Shown piece after piece: positions 1 through 5,270 of a stretch of DNA of 5,450 bases (within the stretch, counting starts at the first letter, position 1; every line of letters begins with the position of its first letter). The position numbers and the translations under genes were made by a program. The DNA comes from Acidimicrobiales bacterium (GTDB taxonomy: Bacteria > Actinomycetota > Acidimicrobiia > Acidimicrobiales > SZUA-35), in NCBI GenBank assembly GCA_024641625.1, contig JAHECQ010000275.1, positions 1 through 5,450 on the forward strand. Direction: 5' to 3'. A model generated the notes under the pieces. That model saw only the letters and a program-made list of their open reading frames with translations. It ran no database searches and had not been told where the DNA came from.

Positions 1-528
1 ACCGGTCGACATGAACAGCGGCACGACGGCGGTGACCGCCAGTGCCACCACGTCAGGGACTGCGGCCCGAAGACCCGGGAGGTCGCGGGCGACCATCACC
101 GCCACCACGCCACCGATGAAACCGAACCCCATCGTGGTCGCGAACACGGTGTGCAACAGATCCTCGCTCGCCACGTAGTCCGCGTTCGGCTCCCAGGACT
201 TGGTGGAGCACGCGGCTACGCCGAACATGGAAACTGCGAACCCCAAATGAGCCGCGGTGCCCCAACGCTTCCATGCATGGGCACGCAACTGAACCAGCCA
301 GATGACGGCCAACCCGAACAGCACGAATCCCATCCGGGCCATCCAGGCTCCGTCGATGCCCTGGGCAGCTGACTCGCTGGTGCCATGCTCCATCCAGTCA
401 TAGGAGTCCGGCATGAGCAACGGCGCGGCCCCGAGCGCAGACAGCGCCGCCACGAGGAGCCCGATCACCCCCAGTGCGGCACCCGGTCGACGCCGCTCGT
501 CGTTGCGTCCCAGTCGATCATCGACCAT
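1..528 (-). CDS. DUF998-like integral membrane protein (3' end outside window)
   Basis: The minus-strand frame is open from ATG at 528 to the window edge, giving 176 residues with no stop. A charged N-terminus (residues 1-15, rich in R and D) precedes hydrophobic segments at about 16-39, 64-81, 93-108, 124-147 and 157-173, so this is a polytopic inner-membrane protein. The loop after the first segment (DSYDWMEHGTSES, 41-53) followed by WMARMGF resembles the 'ysw..HtiSe...' loop of DUF998 proteins; that family assignment is from memory of the pattern. Function is unknown for the family, and I infer none. ATG 528 is chosen because the sequence before the first membrane segment has a sensible length and no earlier in-frame ATG or GTG lies close upstream; no strong Shine-Dalgarno is visible. 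It is divergent from the MDMPI gene at 682, sharing a 153-bp intergenic region. Confidence 0.65.
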   Translation of the reverse strand, partial: MVDDRLGRNDERRRPGAALGVIGLLVAALSALGAAPLLMPDSYDWMEHGTSESAAQGIDGAWMARMGFVLFGLAVIWLVQLRAHAWKRWGTAAHLGFAVSMFGVAACSTKSWEPNADYVASEDLLHTVFATTMGFGFIGGVVAVMVARDLPGLRAAVPDVVALAVTAVVPLFMSTG

Positions 529-668
529 GACGCCAATGTGTTCGTGATCCGGACTGTCAGGCAGAGGCCAACGTCCCGACCATGTCCGCAACCTCGGCCC
601 GACCCGAGACCGCAGCAATGCCCTAGGCTCCGACCACAGCCGTGCCCGCGCCGGGTACGGGCGAGGCG

Positions 669-674
669 AAGGGA
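669..674 (+). promoter_or_regulatory. Ribosome binding site deciding the start at 682
   Basis: AAGGGA lies 7 nt before ATG 682. The same frame is open upstream to 385, but the upstream translation is Pro/Arg-rich low-information sequence and antisense to the divergent membrane gene. The Shine-Dalgarno plus the start of recognisable homology (WERIAAERRRLADDLEQL) fixes 682 as the start. The intergenic region 529-681 has no convincing -35/-10 pair; TAGGCT at 624-629 fits a TANNNT -10 but is weak. Confidence 0.5.
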
Positions 675-681
675 TACCGCC

Positions 682-1161
682 ATGTGGGAGAGAATCGCTG
701 CTGAACGCCGACGGCTGGCCGACGACCTCGAGCAGCTCGCCCCCGAACAGTGGGAGGCACAGAGCCAGTGCGAAGCCTGGACCGTTCGTCAGGTGGCGGC
801 ACACCTCGTCATGCCGTTCGAGGTGTCGAATCCGCAGTTCTTCCTGGCCATGATCAGGCACCGCTTCAACTTCGACAAGGTCGCGATCCTCAAGTCGAAC
901 GAGATCGCCGACCGGATGAGCAACGCAGAGATCATTCAGGCCTTACGCGACAACGCAGAAAATCACTGGACGCCGCCGGCACCGGGGATGGGCGCAGAGA
1001 TCGTGCTCGGCGAGATCGTCGTGCACGGCCAGGACATCCGGAACGCGGTCGGCATCGAGAGCACCGTTCCGACCGACACCGTGGAAATGGCCCTGTCGGG
1101 CATCAAGAAGGACGACGTGCGAAGGGATTATCGCCGTCGTGTCGAGGCTCGTCGCTCCTGA
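682..1161 (+). CDS. MDMPI (mycothiol-dependent maleylpyruvate isomerase) N-terminal-domain protein, C-terminally short
   Basis: A 159-residue protein of the TIGR03083/MDMPI_N (DinB-like four-helix) group. Family members are usually metal-dependent, mycothiol-using isomerases or transferases of unknown substrate in Actinobacteria. Visible features: helix 1 ERRRLADDLEQL; the W-T-V-R-Q-V-A-A-H-L-V motif with metal ligand His41; FNFDKVA (62-68); and L-G-E-I-V-V-H-G-Q-D-I-R with Glu111 and His115 in the expected E-x3-H spacing. The triad H41/E111/H115 is therefore intact. Homologues normally continue about 50-60 residues beyond the I-R motif with a second small region of the 'GLRLVATD...SGP...ALAGR' type. 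Here the frame changes into an Arg-rich tail (RRDYRRRVEARRS) and stops. None of the three frames over 1100-1261 restores the missing region, so the tail is either lost by deletion or diverged. Whether the product is active is uncertain. Confidence 0.75.
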   Translation: MWERIAAERRRLADDLEQLAPEQWEAQSQCEAWTVRQVAAHLVMPFEVSNPQFFLAMIRHRFNFDKVAILKSNEIADRMSNAEIIQALRDNAENHWTPPAPGMGAEIVLGEIVVHGQDIRNAVGIESTVPTDTVEMALSGIKKDDVRRDYRRRVEARRS

Positions 1162-1261
1162 ACGCGGACGCCGAGGCAGTATCGACCGCGCCCAACGTTC
1201 CGGCACCGCTCGCCAACGGGAACCCCTCCGGCGATCAACCGGCGAACGTGGCTGCTGCGAG

Positions 1262-3736
1262 CTACTCCAGGATCTCGGCGGCTGCAAGGTCTGCGATGTG
1301 GTCGGTGTCGTAGCCGAGCAGGTCGTGCAGCACCTCGAAGGTGTGTTGCCCGAGGGTCGGTCCGGCGCCGGTGACCTGACCCGGTGTGCGCGACAGACGG
1401 ATCGGCGGGGCGCCCACCGGGATGCGACCCATGGTCGGATGAGGGGCGTCGACCGTCCATCCACCACGAGCCGCCAGCTGAGGGTCGGACAGACACTCGG
1501 GGCTGTTCTGCACCTGGTGGGCCGCCACCCCCACCGACTGGAGACGTTCCTGGGCGGCGACCGGGTCAAGGGCAGCCGTCCAGGCCGCGATCAACTCGTC
1601 GATCTCGCTTTGTCGATGACGACGCTCGGCCTCATCGAGGGGAGCCAGATCAGGTCGCCCCAGTTCGACGGCCAGAGCCCGCCACTGGTCATTGTCGCCG
1701 CAGGTCACCGCCACCCATCGATCGTCGCCGGCCGCCGGATACACGCCCTGGGGCGACAGGAAATGGTCACGGTTGCCCATCTGCTCCCACGACCGGCCGT
1801 TGGCCTGAGTGTCGAGGAATCCCAGGGTGAGGAGTTGCAGGCACGCCTCACCCTGGCCGAAATCGATCCACATGCCCTCACCCGTTCGACGCCGGTGATC
1901 CAGTGCGGCCAGGGCAACGGCGGTGGCGAACCGGGGCGAGATCATGTCGGTGTAGGCCCCGACAGGCCCGACTGGCCCCCTGTCCGGCCATCCGGTGGTG
2001 GCAAAGAAACCAGTGAGGGCCGTGGCCATGTTGCCGTAGCCCGGGACGTCGGCCAGGGGCCCGGTCTGGCCCAGCATGCTGGTCTGGAGGACAACCGCCC
2101 GCGGGTTGATCTCGGCGAGCGTGTCCCGGTCGAGACCCATCCGGGCGAGGGCGCCGGGCGCATAGGCATCGACGATGAGATCGGCCCAGGCCGCGAGATC
2201 CCGCAGCACCGACCGAGGCTGGTCGTCGGGCCCACGGTCACCCTTCGAAAGATCCAGCGCCATGCTCCATTTGCCGGCATTGGTGTGCGCATAGGCAGCC
2301 GAAGTCTCGAAGCCTTCGCCGAGGAAGGGCGGTGCGGTGCGGGCCAGATCCGGGCGCTGGGCCGACTCGACCTTCACGACCGTGGCCCCGAAATTGGCCA
2401 GCGCACGCCCGATGAGGGGTCCGGCATACGAGGTCGTGAGGTCGAGCACCCGCAACCCATCGAGGGGCCGCGCCGGTTGTCCGCTCGTCGCTGTGCTGTC
2501 GCTCGTGCCGTGGGTGGCGACCTCTGGCACCGCAGGCCGCGGTCGGAGGGTCCAGCCGCTCTGTCCGGTGTGGGCGCCAAGGGTGGGGGCAGGGTCGAGC
2601 TCGGTGAGGGGATCGGGCGAGGTTCGCGCCATCGCGCCGGGTGTCCTCAGACGGCGTCCGTCAGGAAGCTCGACCGTTCGCCACAGGTCCCGGACGGAGA
2701 ACTGGTCGGCATCGAGCACGTCGGTGATACTCAGCACCGGAGCGAGCAGGAGGCGCCGTTGACGGGCCGCTGCCATCAGCTCGGCGCGGCTGCGGCCGGC
2801 GGTGAATTCCCCGACGGCGTCATTGAGGCGATCGAGCCGGCCGGGTTCGGAGAACGGATCGAAGCTGGCCCAGTCGGTGGCGGCCAATTCCTCGGGGCAT
2901 TCCTTCTCCTGGGCCATCCACTCGACCAGTCGGTTGGTGAACGGTCCCACAGCGGCTCCGAGCATGAGGGTGATGGTCACGAACCCGTCGGAGGCGGGGA
3001 AGTCGAATCGGGTGGTGAGCGGGCCCGTCTTCGGGGCCGCCCCGCAGCGACGGGACACGGGTGCCCCCCACGCACTGGCGTAGGACAGATAGAACCCGGC
3101 CCAGGTCCACGACTCCTGAGCCGAGAGATCGACCAGCTGCCCGCGGCCTGAAGTCTGTCGCTCTGCGAGGGCAATGAGCACGCCAACCGCGGCGTCTGCA
3201 GCCGCGTGATGAAAGACCTGGGGGACCGAGGTCCGCAAGGGCGGTCGGTCGTAGTCGCCGGTCACGGACTGCTGGAATCCGGCAGCGCCACACACCAGAT
3301 CGCTGTCGGCCCAATCGGCCTTGGGTCCGGTCAGGCCGAACCCCGAGACGTTGGCCACCACCAGGTGAGGGTGACGTTCCAGGAGTTCAAACGGTGCAGG
3401 CAGGCCACCACGCTCATGCTCGCCCCGGCTTCCGGTGAGTACGACGGCGTCCGCCCCGGCGAACATGGCATCGAGCTCGTCCGCCCCGCCCGGAGTTCGC
3501 CAGTCGACCGCCACCGACCGCTTTCCCCGGCTGAACCCCAGGTGTTGAAGCGATCGCTCGACGCCCGGTTCGTCATCCACGAACGGGGGACGGTGGCGGA
3601 TGGCTGCGCCTCCGGGCGGCTCCACCATCACGACCTCCGCCCCGAGTTGGGCCAGCAGGAGGCCGGCCAATGCTCCACGTTCGTCACTGAAGTCGAGGAC
3701 ACGGAGAGTCGACAACATCGGACGGCTGGTCTGCAT
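1262..3736 (-). CDS. Tandem (fused) CaiB/BaiF family III CoA-transferase
   Basis: 824 residues, about twice the usual 380-420, made of two complete family III CoA-transferase domains (about 7-390 and 425-822) joined by a Pro/Ser/Thr-rich linker (about 395-424). Each domain opens with the typical L-R-V-L-D strand (11-15; 428-432), followed by 'LGAEVVMVEP' in domain 1 and 'FGATVVKVES' in domain 2. The family's 'TGRGQ.VDxS' motif appears as SGRGQLVDLS (196-205) and TGEGMWIDFG (618-627). Family members move CoA between a carboxylate and an acyl-CoA in the cytoplasm and form interlocked dimers; a fusion would be an internal pseudo-dimer (inference). The catalytic Asp, 21 residues before the T/S of that motif, is Asp597 in domain 2 (A-Y-T-D) but Phe175 in domain 1 (Q-V-F-H-H). 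Similar double-length proteins occur in mycobacteria and relatives. The substrate cannot be read from sequence. ATG 3736 has no usable Shine-Dalgarno; Met7 (3718) begins closer to the domain and is an alternative. Confidence 0.88.
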   Translation of the reverse strand: MQTSRPMLSTLRVLDFSDERGALAGLLLAQLGAEVVMVEPPGGAAIRHRPPFVDDEPGVERSLQHLGFSRGKRSVAVDWRTPGGADELDAMFAGADAVVLTGSRGEHERGGLPAPFELLERHPHLVVANVSGFGLTGPKADWADSDLVCGAAGFQQSVTGDYDRPPLRTSVPQVFHHAAADAAVGVLIALAERQTSGRGQLVDLSAQESWTWAGFYLSYASAWGAPVSRRCGAAPKTGPLTTRFDFPASDGFVTITLMLGAAVGPFTNRLVEWMAQEKECPEELAATDWASFDPFSEPGRLDRLNDAVGEFTAGRSRAELMAAARQRRLLLAPVLSITDVLDADQFSVRDLWRTVELPDGRRLRTPGAMARTSPDPLTELDPAPTLGAHTGQSGWTLRPRPAVPEVATHGTSDSTATSGQPARPLDGLRVLDLTTSYAGPLIGRALANFGATVVKVESAQRPDLARTAPPFLGEGFETSAAYAHTNAGKWSMALDLSKGDRGPDDQPRSVLRDLAAWADLIVDAYAPGALARMGLDRDTLAEINPRAVVLQTSMLGQTGPLADVPGYGNMATALTGFFATTGWPDRGPVGPVGAYTDMISPRFATAVALAALDHRRRTGEGMWIDFGQGEACLQLLTLGFLDTQANGRSWEQMGNRDHFLSPQGVYPAAGDDRWVAVTCGDNDQWRALAVELGRPDLAPLDEAERRHRQSEIDELIAAWTAALDPVAAQERLQSVGVAAHQVQNSPECLSDPQLAARGGWTVDAPHPTMGRIPVGAPPIRLSRTPGQVTGAGPTLGQHTFEVLHDLLGYDTDHIADLAAAEILE

Positions 3737-3742
3737 CCTCGG

Positions 3743-3772
3743 AAACTAGATGCTGGTCCGAGAGTTGAACAA
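3743..3772 (-). promoter_or_regulatory. Candidate promoter of the CoA-transferase gene, suggesting a leaderless mRNA
   Basis: On the minus strand TTGTTC (3772-3767) and TAGTTT (3748-3743, a TANNNT -10) are separated by 18 nt. The -10 ends only 6 nt before ATG 3736, which would put the transcription start at or next to the A of the start codon. The GAGG directly abutting the ATG is too close to serve as a Shine-Dalgarno, which agrees with leaderless translation, common in actinobacteria. The assignment rests on short motifs only. Confidence 0.35.
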
Positions 3773-3790
3773 TGCCCCGACTGCGCAGCA

Positions 3791-3853
3791 CCGGTCGTCA
3801 CGCTCCACCCGGACATCTTCCTCCGGTCGAGCCTACGATGTCGCGACGACCGG
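3791..3853. repeat. CCGGTCG repeats: 9-bp inverted repeat bracketing the OsmC-like gene promoter
   Basis: CCGGTCGTC at 3791-3799 is matched by its exact reverse complement GACGACCGG at 3845-3853, with 45 bp between. A further direct copy of the 7-bp core CCGGTCG lies at 3823-3829. The two arms bracket the proposed -35/-10 of the downstream gene, as sites for a regulator could. The core is GC-rich and will occur by chance fairly often in such a genome, so an operator role is only inferred. Confidence 0.35.
3810..3839 (+). promoter_or_regulatory. Candidate promoter of the OsmC-like selenoprotein gene
   Basis: CGGACA (3810-3815) and TACGAT (3834-3839) are spaced by 18 nt and each matches four of six sigma70-type consensus positions; TACGAT also fits the actinobacterial TANNNT form. 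A start near 3846 would give a 5' leader of about 38 nt, containing a GC hairpin and the Shine-Dalgarno. Confidence 0.4.
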
Positions 3854-3866
3854 GGCCCCGGCCCCG
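3851..3866 (+). promoter_or_regulatory. GC hairpin in the 5' leader, just upstream of the Shine-Dalgarno
   Basis: CGGGGC (3851-3856) and GCCCCG (3861-3866) form a perfect 6-bp all-GC stem with a CCCG loop. It ends 5 nt before the AGGAGG at 3872. It could modulate or protect the leader of the selenoprotein mRNA; chance formation in GC-rich DNA is possible. It overlaps the right arm of the inverted repeat, so one of the two signals may be incidental. Confidence 0.35.
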
Positions 3867-3871
3867 AACCC

Positions 3872-3877
3872 AGGAGG
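3872..3877 (+). promoter_or_regulatory. Strong Shine-Dalgarno fixing the start at 3884
   Basis: AGGAGG, continuing AG, lies 6 nt before ATG 3884. It is the best ribosome binding site in the window. It rules out the long in-frame extension back to 3206, whose upstream part is antisense to the CoA-transferase gene. Confidence 0.75.
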
Positions 3878-3883
3878 AGTCAG

Positions 3884-4288
3884 ATGGCCGACAGCACCAC
3901 GGTGACCTCGACGAGCACCGCGACGAAGGGCCGGGTCATCAACTCGGCTCGCCACAACCATTGGGTCATCGATTCACCCAGCGGACCGGCCGAGGCGGTG
4001 TCCACCGGAGAGTCGTTCCTCGCAGGGATTTCATCGTGTGCCGTGACGCTCGTCCAGGCTGTGGCGGCGGCGGAGGGCGTCTCGCTGGGACCTCTGTCGG
4101 TCGAGGTTTCCTCCCATCGAACCTCGGACAAACCGTACGACTACGACCACATCGACGTCGCCTTCAGTTACGAAGGTCTCCCCTTGGCCGAGGCCGAACG
4201 ACTGACCGAACTGTGGAAGGCCCGTTGACCGATCTACCGAACGGTCGCGGTCGCGACCCCCACCAACGTCACCACCACTGTCAGCTGA
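3884..4288 (+). CDS. OsmC-like selenoprotein (Sec115 encoded by in-frame TGA)
   Basis: Read through TGA 4226-4228, the product is 134 residues ending at TGA 4286-4288; read as a stop, it is only 114. OsmC/Ohr-fold proteins are small cytoplasmic dimeric thiol peroxidases and related redox proteins with two redox-active cysteines. Here the first is Cys52 in S-S-C-A-V-T-L-V-Q at the start of the long central helix (45-65). It is followed by strand SVEVSSHR (72-79), the DHIDVAFSYEG strand (88-98) and helix LAEAERLTELWKAR (101-114). In the family this helix runs straight into C-P-[IV]-x-x-T; here it reads WKAR-U-P-I-Y-R-T, so TGA stands exactly on the second Cys. The 19 codons after it look like the family's normal C-terminus (V-A-V-A-T-P, then V-T-x-x-V). 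A SECIS-like hairpin follows (4243-4258). OsmC-like selenoproteins are, to my recollection, among known bacterial selenoprotein families. The substrate is unknown; a peroxidase or thiol-disulfide role is inferred. Alternatives are a true stop or a sequence error. The gene stands alone on its strand. Confidence 0.85.
4226..4228 (+). other. TGA selenocysteine codon (residue 115)
   Basis: In-frame TGA between CGT (Arg114) and CCG (Pro116), at the position of the conserved resolving/peroxidatic Cys of OsmC proteins. Standard gene callers will truncate the gene here and miss residues 115-134. Confidence 0.83.
4243..4258 (+). promoter_or_regulatory. Bacterial SECIS element (stem-loop with GGUC apical loop)
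   Basis: GGUCGC (4243-4248), loop GGUC (4249-4252) and GCGACC (4253-4258) form a perfect 6-bp Watson-Crick stem. The loop begins after 20 nt counted from the TGA. In E. coli fdhF the equivalent GGUC is 18 nt after the UGA on a similar short stem, and bacterial SECIS models ask for a small loop with G in its first two positions at about this distance. SelB loaded with Sec-tRNA would bind here. The bulged U of the fdhF element is not evident, as the stem U pairs with A; not all bacterial SECIS elements keep it. The hairpin lies within codons 120-125 (V-A-V-A-T region) and so is also translated. Confidence 0.8.
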
Positions 4289-4352
4289 CCCGCAACCCAA
4301 TCCATCGAGTGCCCAGCACCCGAGCGAAGCGGACACCGAGTCGTTGACCGCC

Positions 4353-4366
4353 CGGCGCGCCCGCCG
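4353..4366. terminator. Possible terminator hairpin between convergent genes
   Basis: CGGCG (4353-4357) and CGCCG (4362-4366) form a 5-bp stem with a CGCC loop in the 87-bp spacer between the selenoprotein stop (4288) and the MaoC stop (4376). There is no T-tract on either strand, so termination by this element is only a guess from position. Confidence 0.2.
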
Positions 4367-4375
4367 TGGACTTGC

Positions 4376-4801
4376 TCAGGTAGCGGCAGTGAAACAGACC
4401 GCCGTTCCCTCGAGAGCGATCACGCCGTCATCTCGTCGCACCTGCACCGACACCTTCGTGATGGGTTTATCGGTCCGAACCTCGAGGATCTCCACCGAGC
4501 CGGTGATCACGTCACCCGGTCTGACCGGCGCCCGAAAGCCGAGATCGAGCTGGAGGAACACCGTGCCCGGGCCGGGGAGCTCTTCGGCGACGACCGCGTT
4601 CAGGATGGCGCTGGTCACGCCACCCTGGACGATGATCTCACCGAACGGAGAGGCCGCCGCCACTTCCGGGTCGTAGTGAATCGGGTTGGCATCGCCGCTG
4701 ATCTCGGTGAACAGCTCGATGTACTCGGGCTTGATCAGCCGCGACCGCTCGGCTCGCTGACCGACACTCGGAGCCCCCCGTGGCCAGACGTCAGGTGACA
4801 C
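4376..4801 (-). CDS. MaoC-like (R)-specific enoyl-CoA hydratase-type hotdog protein
   Basis: 141 residues, the normal size of a single-hotdog MaoC protein. These cytoplasmic enzymes typically add water to trans-2-enoyl-CoA (R-specific hydratase), feeding beta-oxidation, polyester or polyketide pathways; some act on other acyl-thioesters. The diagnostic hydratase motif F-T-E-I-S-G-D-A-N-P-I-H-Y-D is at 31-44, with the catalytic pair Asp37 and His42. It is followed by a Gly-containing turn (FGEIIVQGG, 53-61), the F-R-A-P-V-R-P-G-D strand region (89-97) and a C-terminal strand E-G-T-A-V-C-F (131-137). The start is GTG 4801, supported by GAGGGGG (4813-4807) 5 nt upstream and by the family's 'vGq..e.sr.i' opening at 13-22. 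It follows the DUF4242 gene by 37 nt on the same strand, so the two probably share a transcript. Substrate chain length is not deducible. Confidence 0.88.
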   Translation of the reverse strand: MSPDVWPRGAPSVGQRAERSRLIKPEYIELFTEISGDANPIHYDPEVAAASPFGEIIVQGGVTSAILNAVVAEELPGPGTVFLQLDLGFRAPVRPGDVITGSVEILEVRTDKPITKVSVQVRRDDGVIALEGTAVCFTAAT

Positions 4802-4827
4802 CCTTGCCCCCTCGGAAATTCGGACGA

Positions 4828-4837
4828 CGACCGGTCG
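4828..4837. repeat. 10-bp palindrome CGACCGGTCG upstream of the MaoC gene
   Basis: A perfect palindrome abutting the stop of the DUF4242 gene, 26 bp upstream of GTG 4801. Each half is the same CCGGTCG core found three times in the leader of the selenoprotein gene. It may be a regulator site shared by the two regions or coincidence. Confidence 0.25.
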
Positions 4838-4838
4838 A

Positions 4839-5123
4839 TCAGCCTTCGGCGGTGACGGGATCGATCATCTTGCTGATCTCGGTCACGATGCTGGCCGGAA
4901 AGCCACTGCGCTCGGCGTGCTCGCCGATCAGGTCGGCCGACTCGGCCAAGTAGACACAGAACGTCTTGTCGGGCACCACGTACGAATGCTCCCACTGAAT
5001 GCCCTTGCCTTCGGCCTGCATCGCGGTCAGCACCGAGTTCGACTGTGCCGCCGCCTCGCGGAGTTGCTGGCGTTCTGCCGAGCCGATCTCGGGAATGTCT
5101 CGTTCGATCATGAACCGTCTCAT
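4839..5123 (-). CDS. DUF4242 / SCO4226-like small (nickel-binding type) protein
   Basis: 94 residues with the DUF4242 pattern: F-M-I-E-R-D-I-P at 4-11; A-A-Q-S-N-S-V-L (25-32); the highly typical I-Q-W-E-H-S-Y-V-V-P-D-K-T-F-C-V-Y (42-58); and G-F-P-A-S-I-V (74-80) ending in M-I-D-P-V-T-A (86-92). The Streptomyces homologue SCO4226 is described as a nickel-binding ferredoxin-fold protein; His46 and nearby residues fit that group, but metal use here is inference and no cellular role is known. The start is ATG 5123, with AAGGGG (5134-5129) 5 nt upstream; a TTG at 5171 opens the same frame, but its 16 extra residues have no family match. It is the first gene of a probable two-gene operon with the MaoC gene. 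A weak -10-like ATACAT (5176-5171) lies about 50 nt upstream. Confidence 0.85.
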   Translation of the reverse strand: MRRFMIERDIPEIGSAERQQLREAAAQSNSVLTAMQAEGKGIQWEHSYVVPDKTFCVYLAESADLIGEHAERSGFPASIVTEISKMIDPVTAEG

Positions 5124-5183
5124 CGAAACCCCTTGTCCCCCTGAGGACCGCCTGGTCCCCGGAGGTTTCAATGTATCCCGCTG

Positions 5184-5201
5184 AGCCTGCCCGTGCAGGC
5201 T
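5184..5201. other. Perfect 7-bp hairpin in intergenic DNA
   Basis: AGCCTGC (5184-5190) and GCAGGCT (5195-5201) with loop CCGT. It lies in the 147-bp gap between the hexapeptide-repeat gene and the DUF4242 gene, both minus strand. No T-tract follows on either strand. It could be a second terminator stem for the upstream gene, or an element near the DUF4242 promoter. Confidence 0.35.
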
Positions 5202-5247
5202 GGCCGGAACGAGCCGACCGACCTGGCCCTGGAATCGGTTCCCGTGC

Positions 5248-5265
5248 CTGTCGGGTCCCCGACAG
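5248..5265 (-). terminator. Probable terminator hairpin of the hexapeptide-repeat gene
   Basis: CTGTCGG (5248-5254) and CCGACAG (5259-5265) form a perfect 7-bp stem with a 4-nt loop, beginning 5 nt after the TAG stop at 5271-5273 when read on the minus strand. It lacks a U-tract, as many actinobacterial terminators do. Position directly after the stop is the main argument. Confidence 0.45.
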
Positions 5266-5270
5266 CGGTG

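Noticed and set aside
593..608. 5-bp inverted repeat CTCGG/CCGAG in the divergent intergenic region
   Set aside because: Too short and GC-rich to distinguish from chance.
385..681. N-terminal extension of the MDMPI protein
   Set aside because: It overlaps the divergent membrane gene in antisense, has no family match, and a Shine-Dalgarno precedes ATG 682.
1159..1161. Second possible Sec TGA, at the end of the MDMPI gene
   Set aside because: The frame after it reads as Arg/Pro-rich sequence without family resemblance, and no Cys is expected there.
1197..1223. Imperfect hairpin (GTTCC/GGAAC with GGC/GCC) between the convergent MDMPI and CoA-transferase genes
   Set aside because: It has a bulge, is short and has no T-tract; too weak to call a terminator.
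1139..3151. A 670-codon open frame on the plus strand
   Set aside because: It is antisense to the clearly homologous CoA-transferase; its translation is Arg/Gly-rich with no domain, a GC-codon shadow.
3206..3883. Upstream extension of the OsmC-like frame
   Set aside because: Antisense to the CoA-transferase; the AGGAGG at 3872 and the onset of homology set the start at 3884.
3884..4228. Ordinary 114-residue OsmC-like protein ending at TGA 4226
   Set aside because: It would lack the conserved C-terminal Cys-Pro segment, which is encoded in frame directly after the TGA, and a SECIS hairpin follows.
5124..5171. TTG start adding 16 residues to the DUF4242 protein
   Set aside because: The extension is Gly/Arg/Ser-rich and outside the family; ATG 5123 has a well-spaced AAGGGG.
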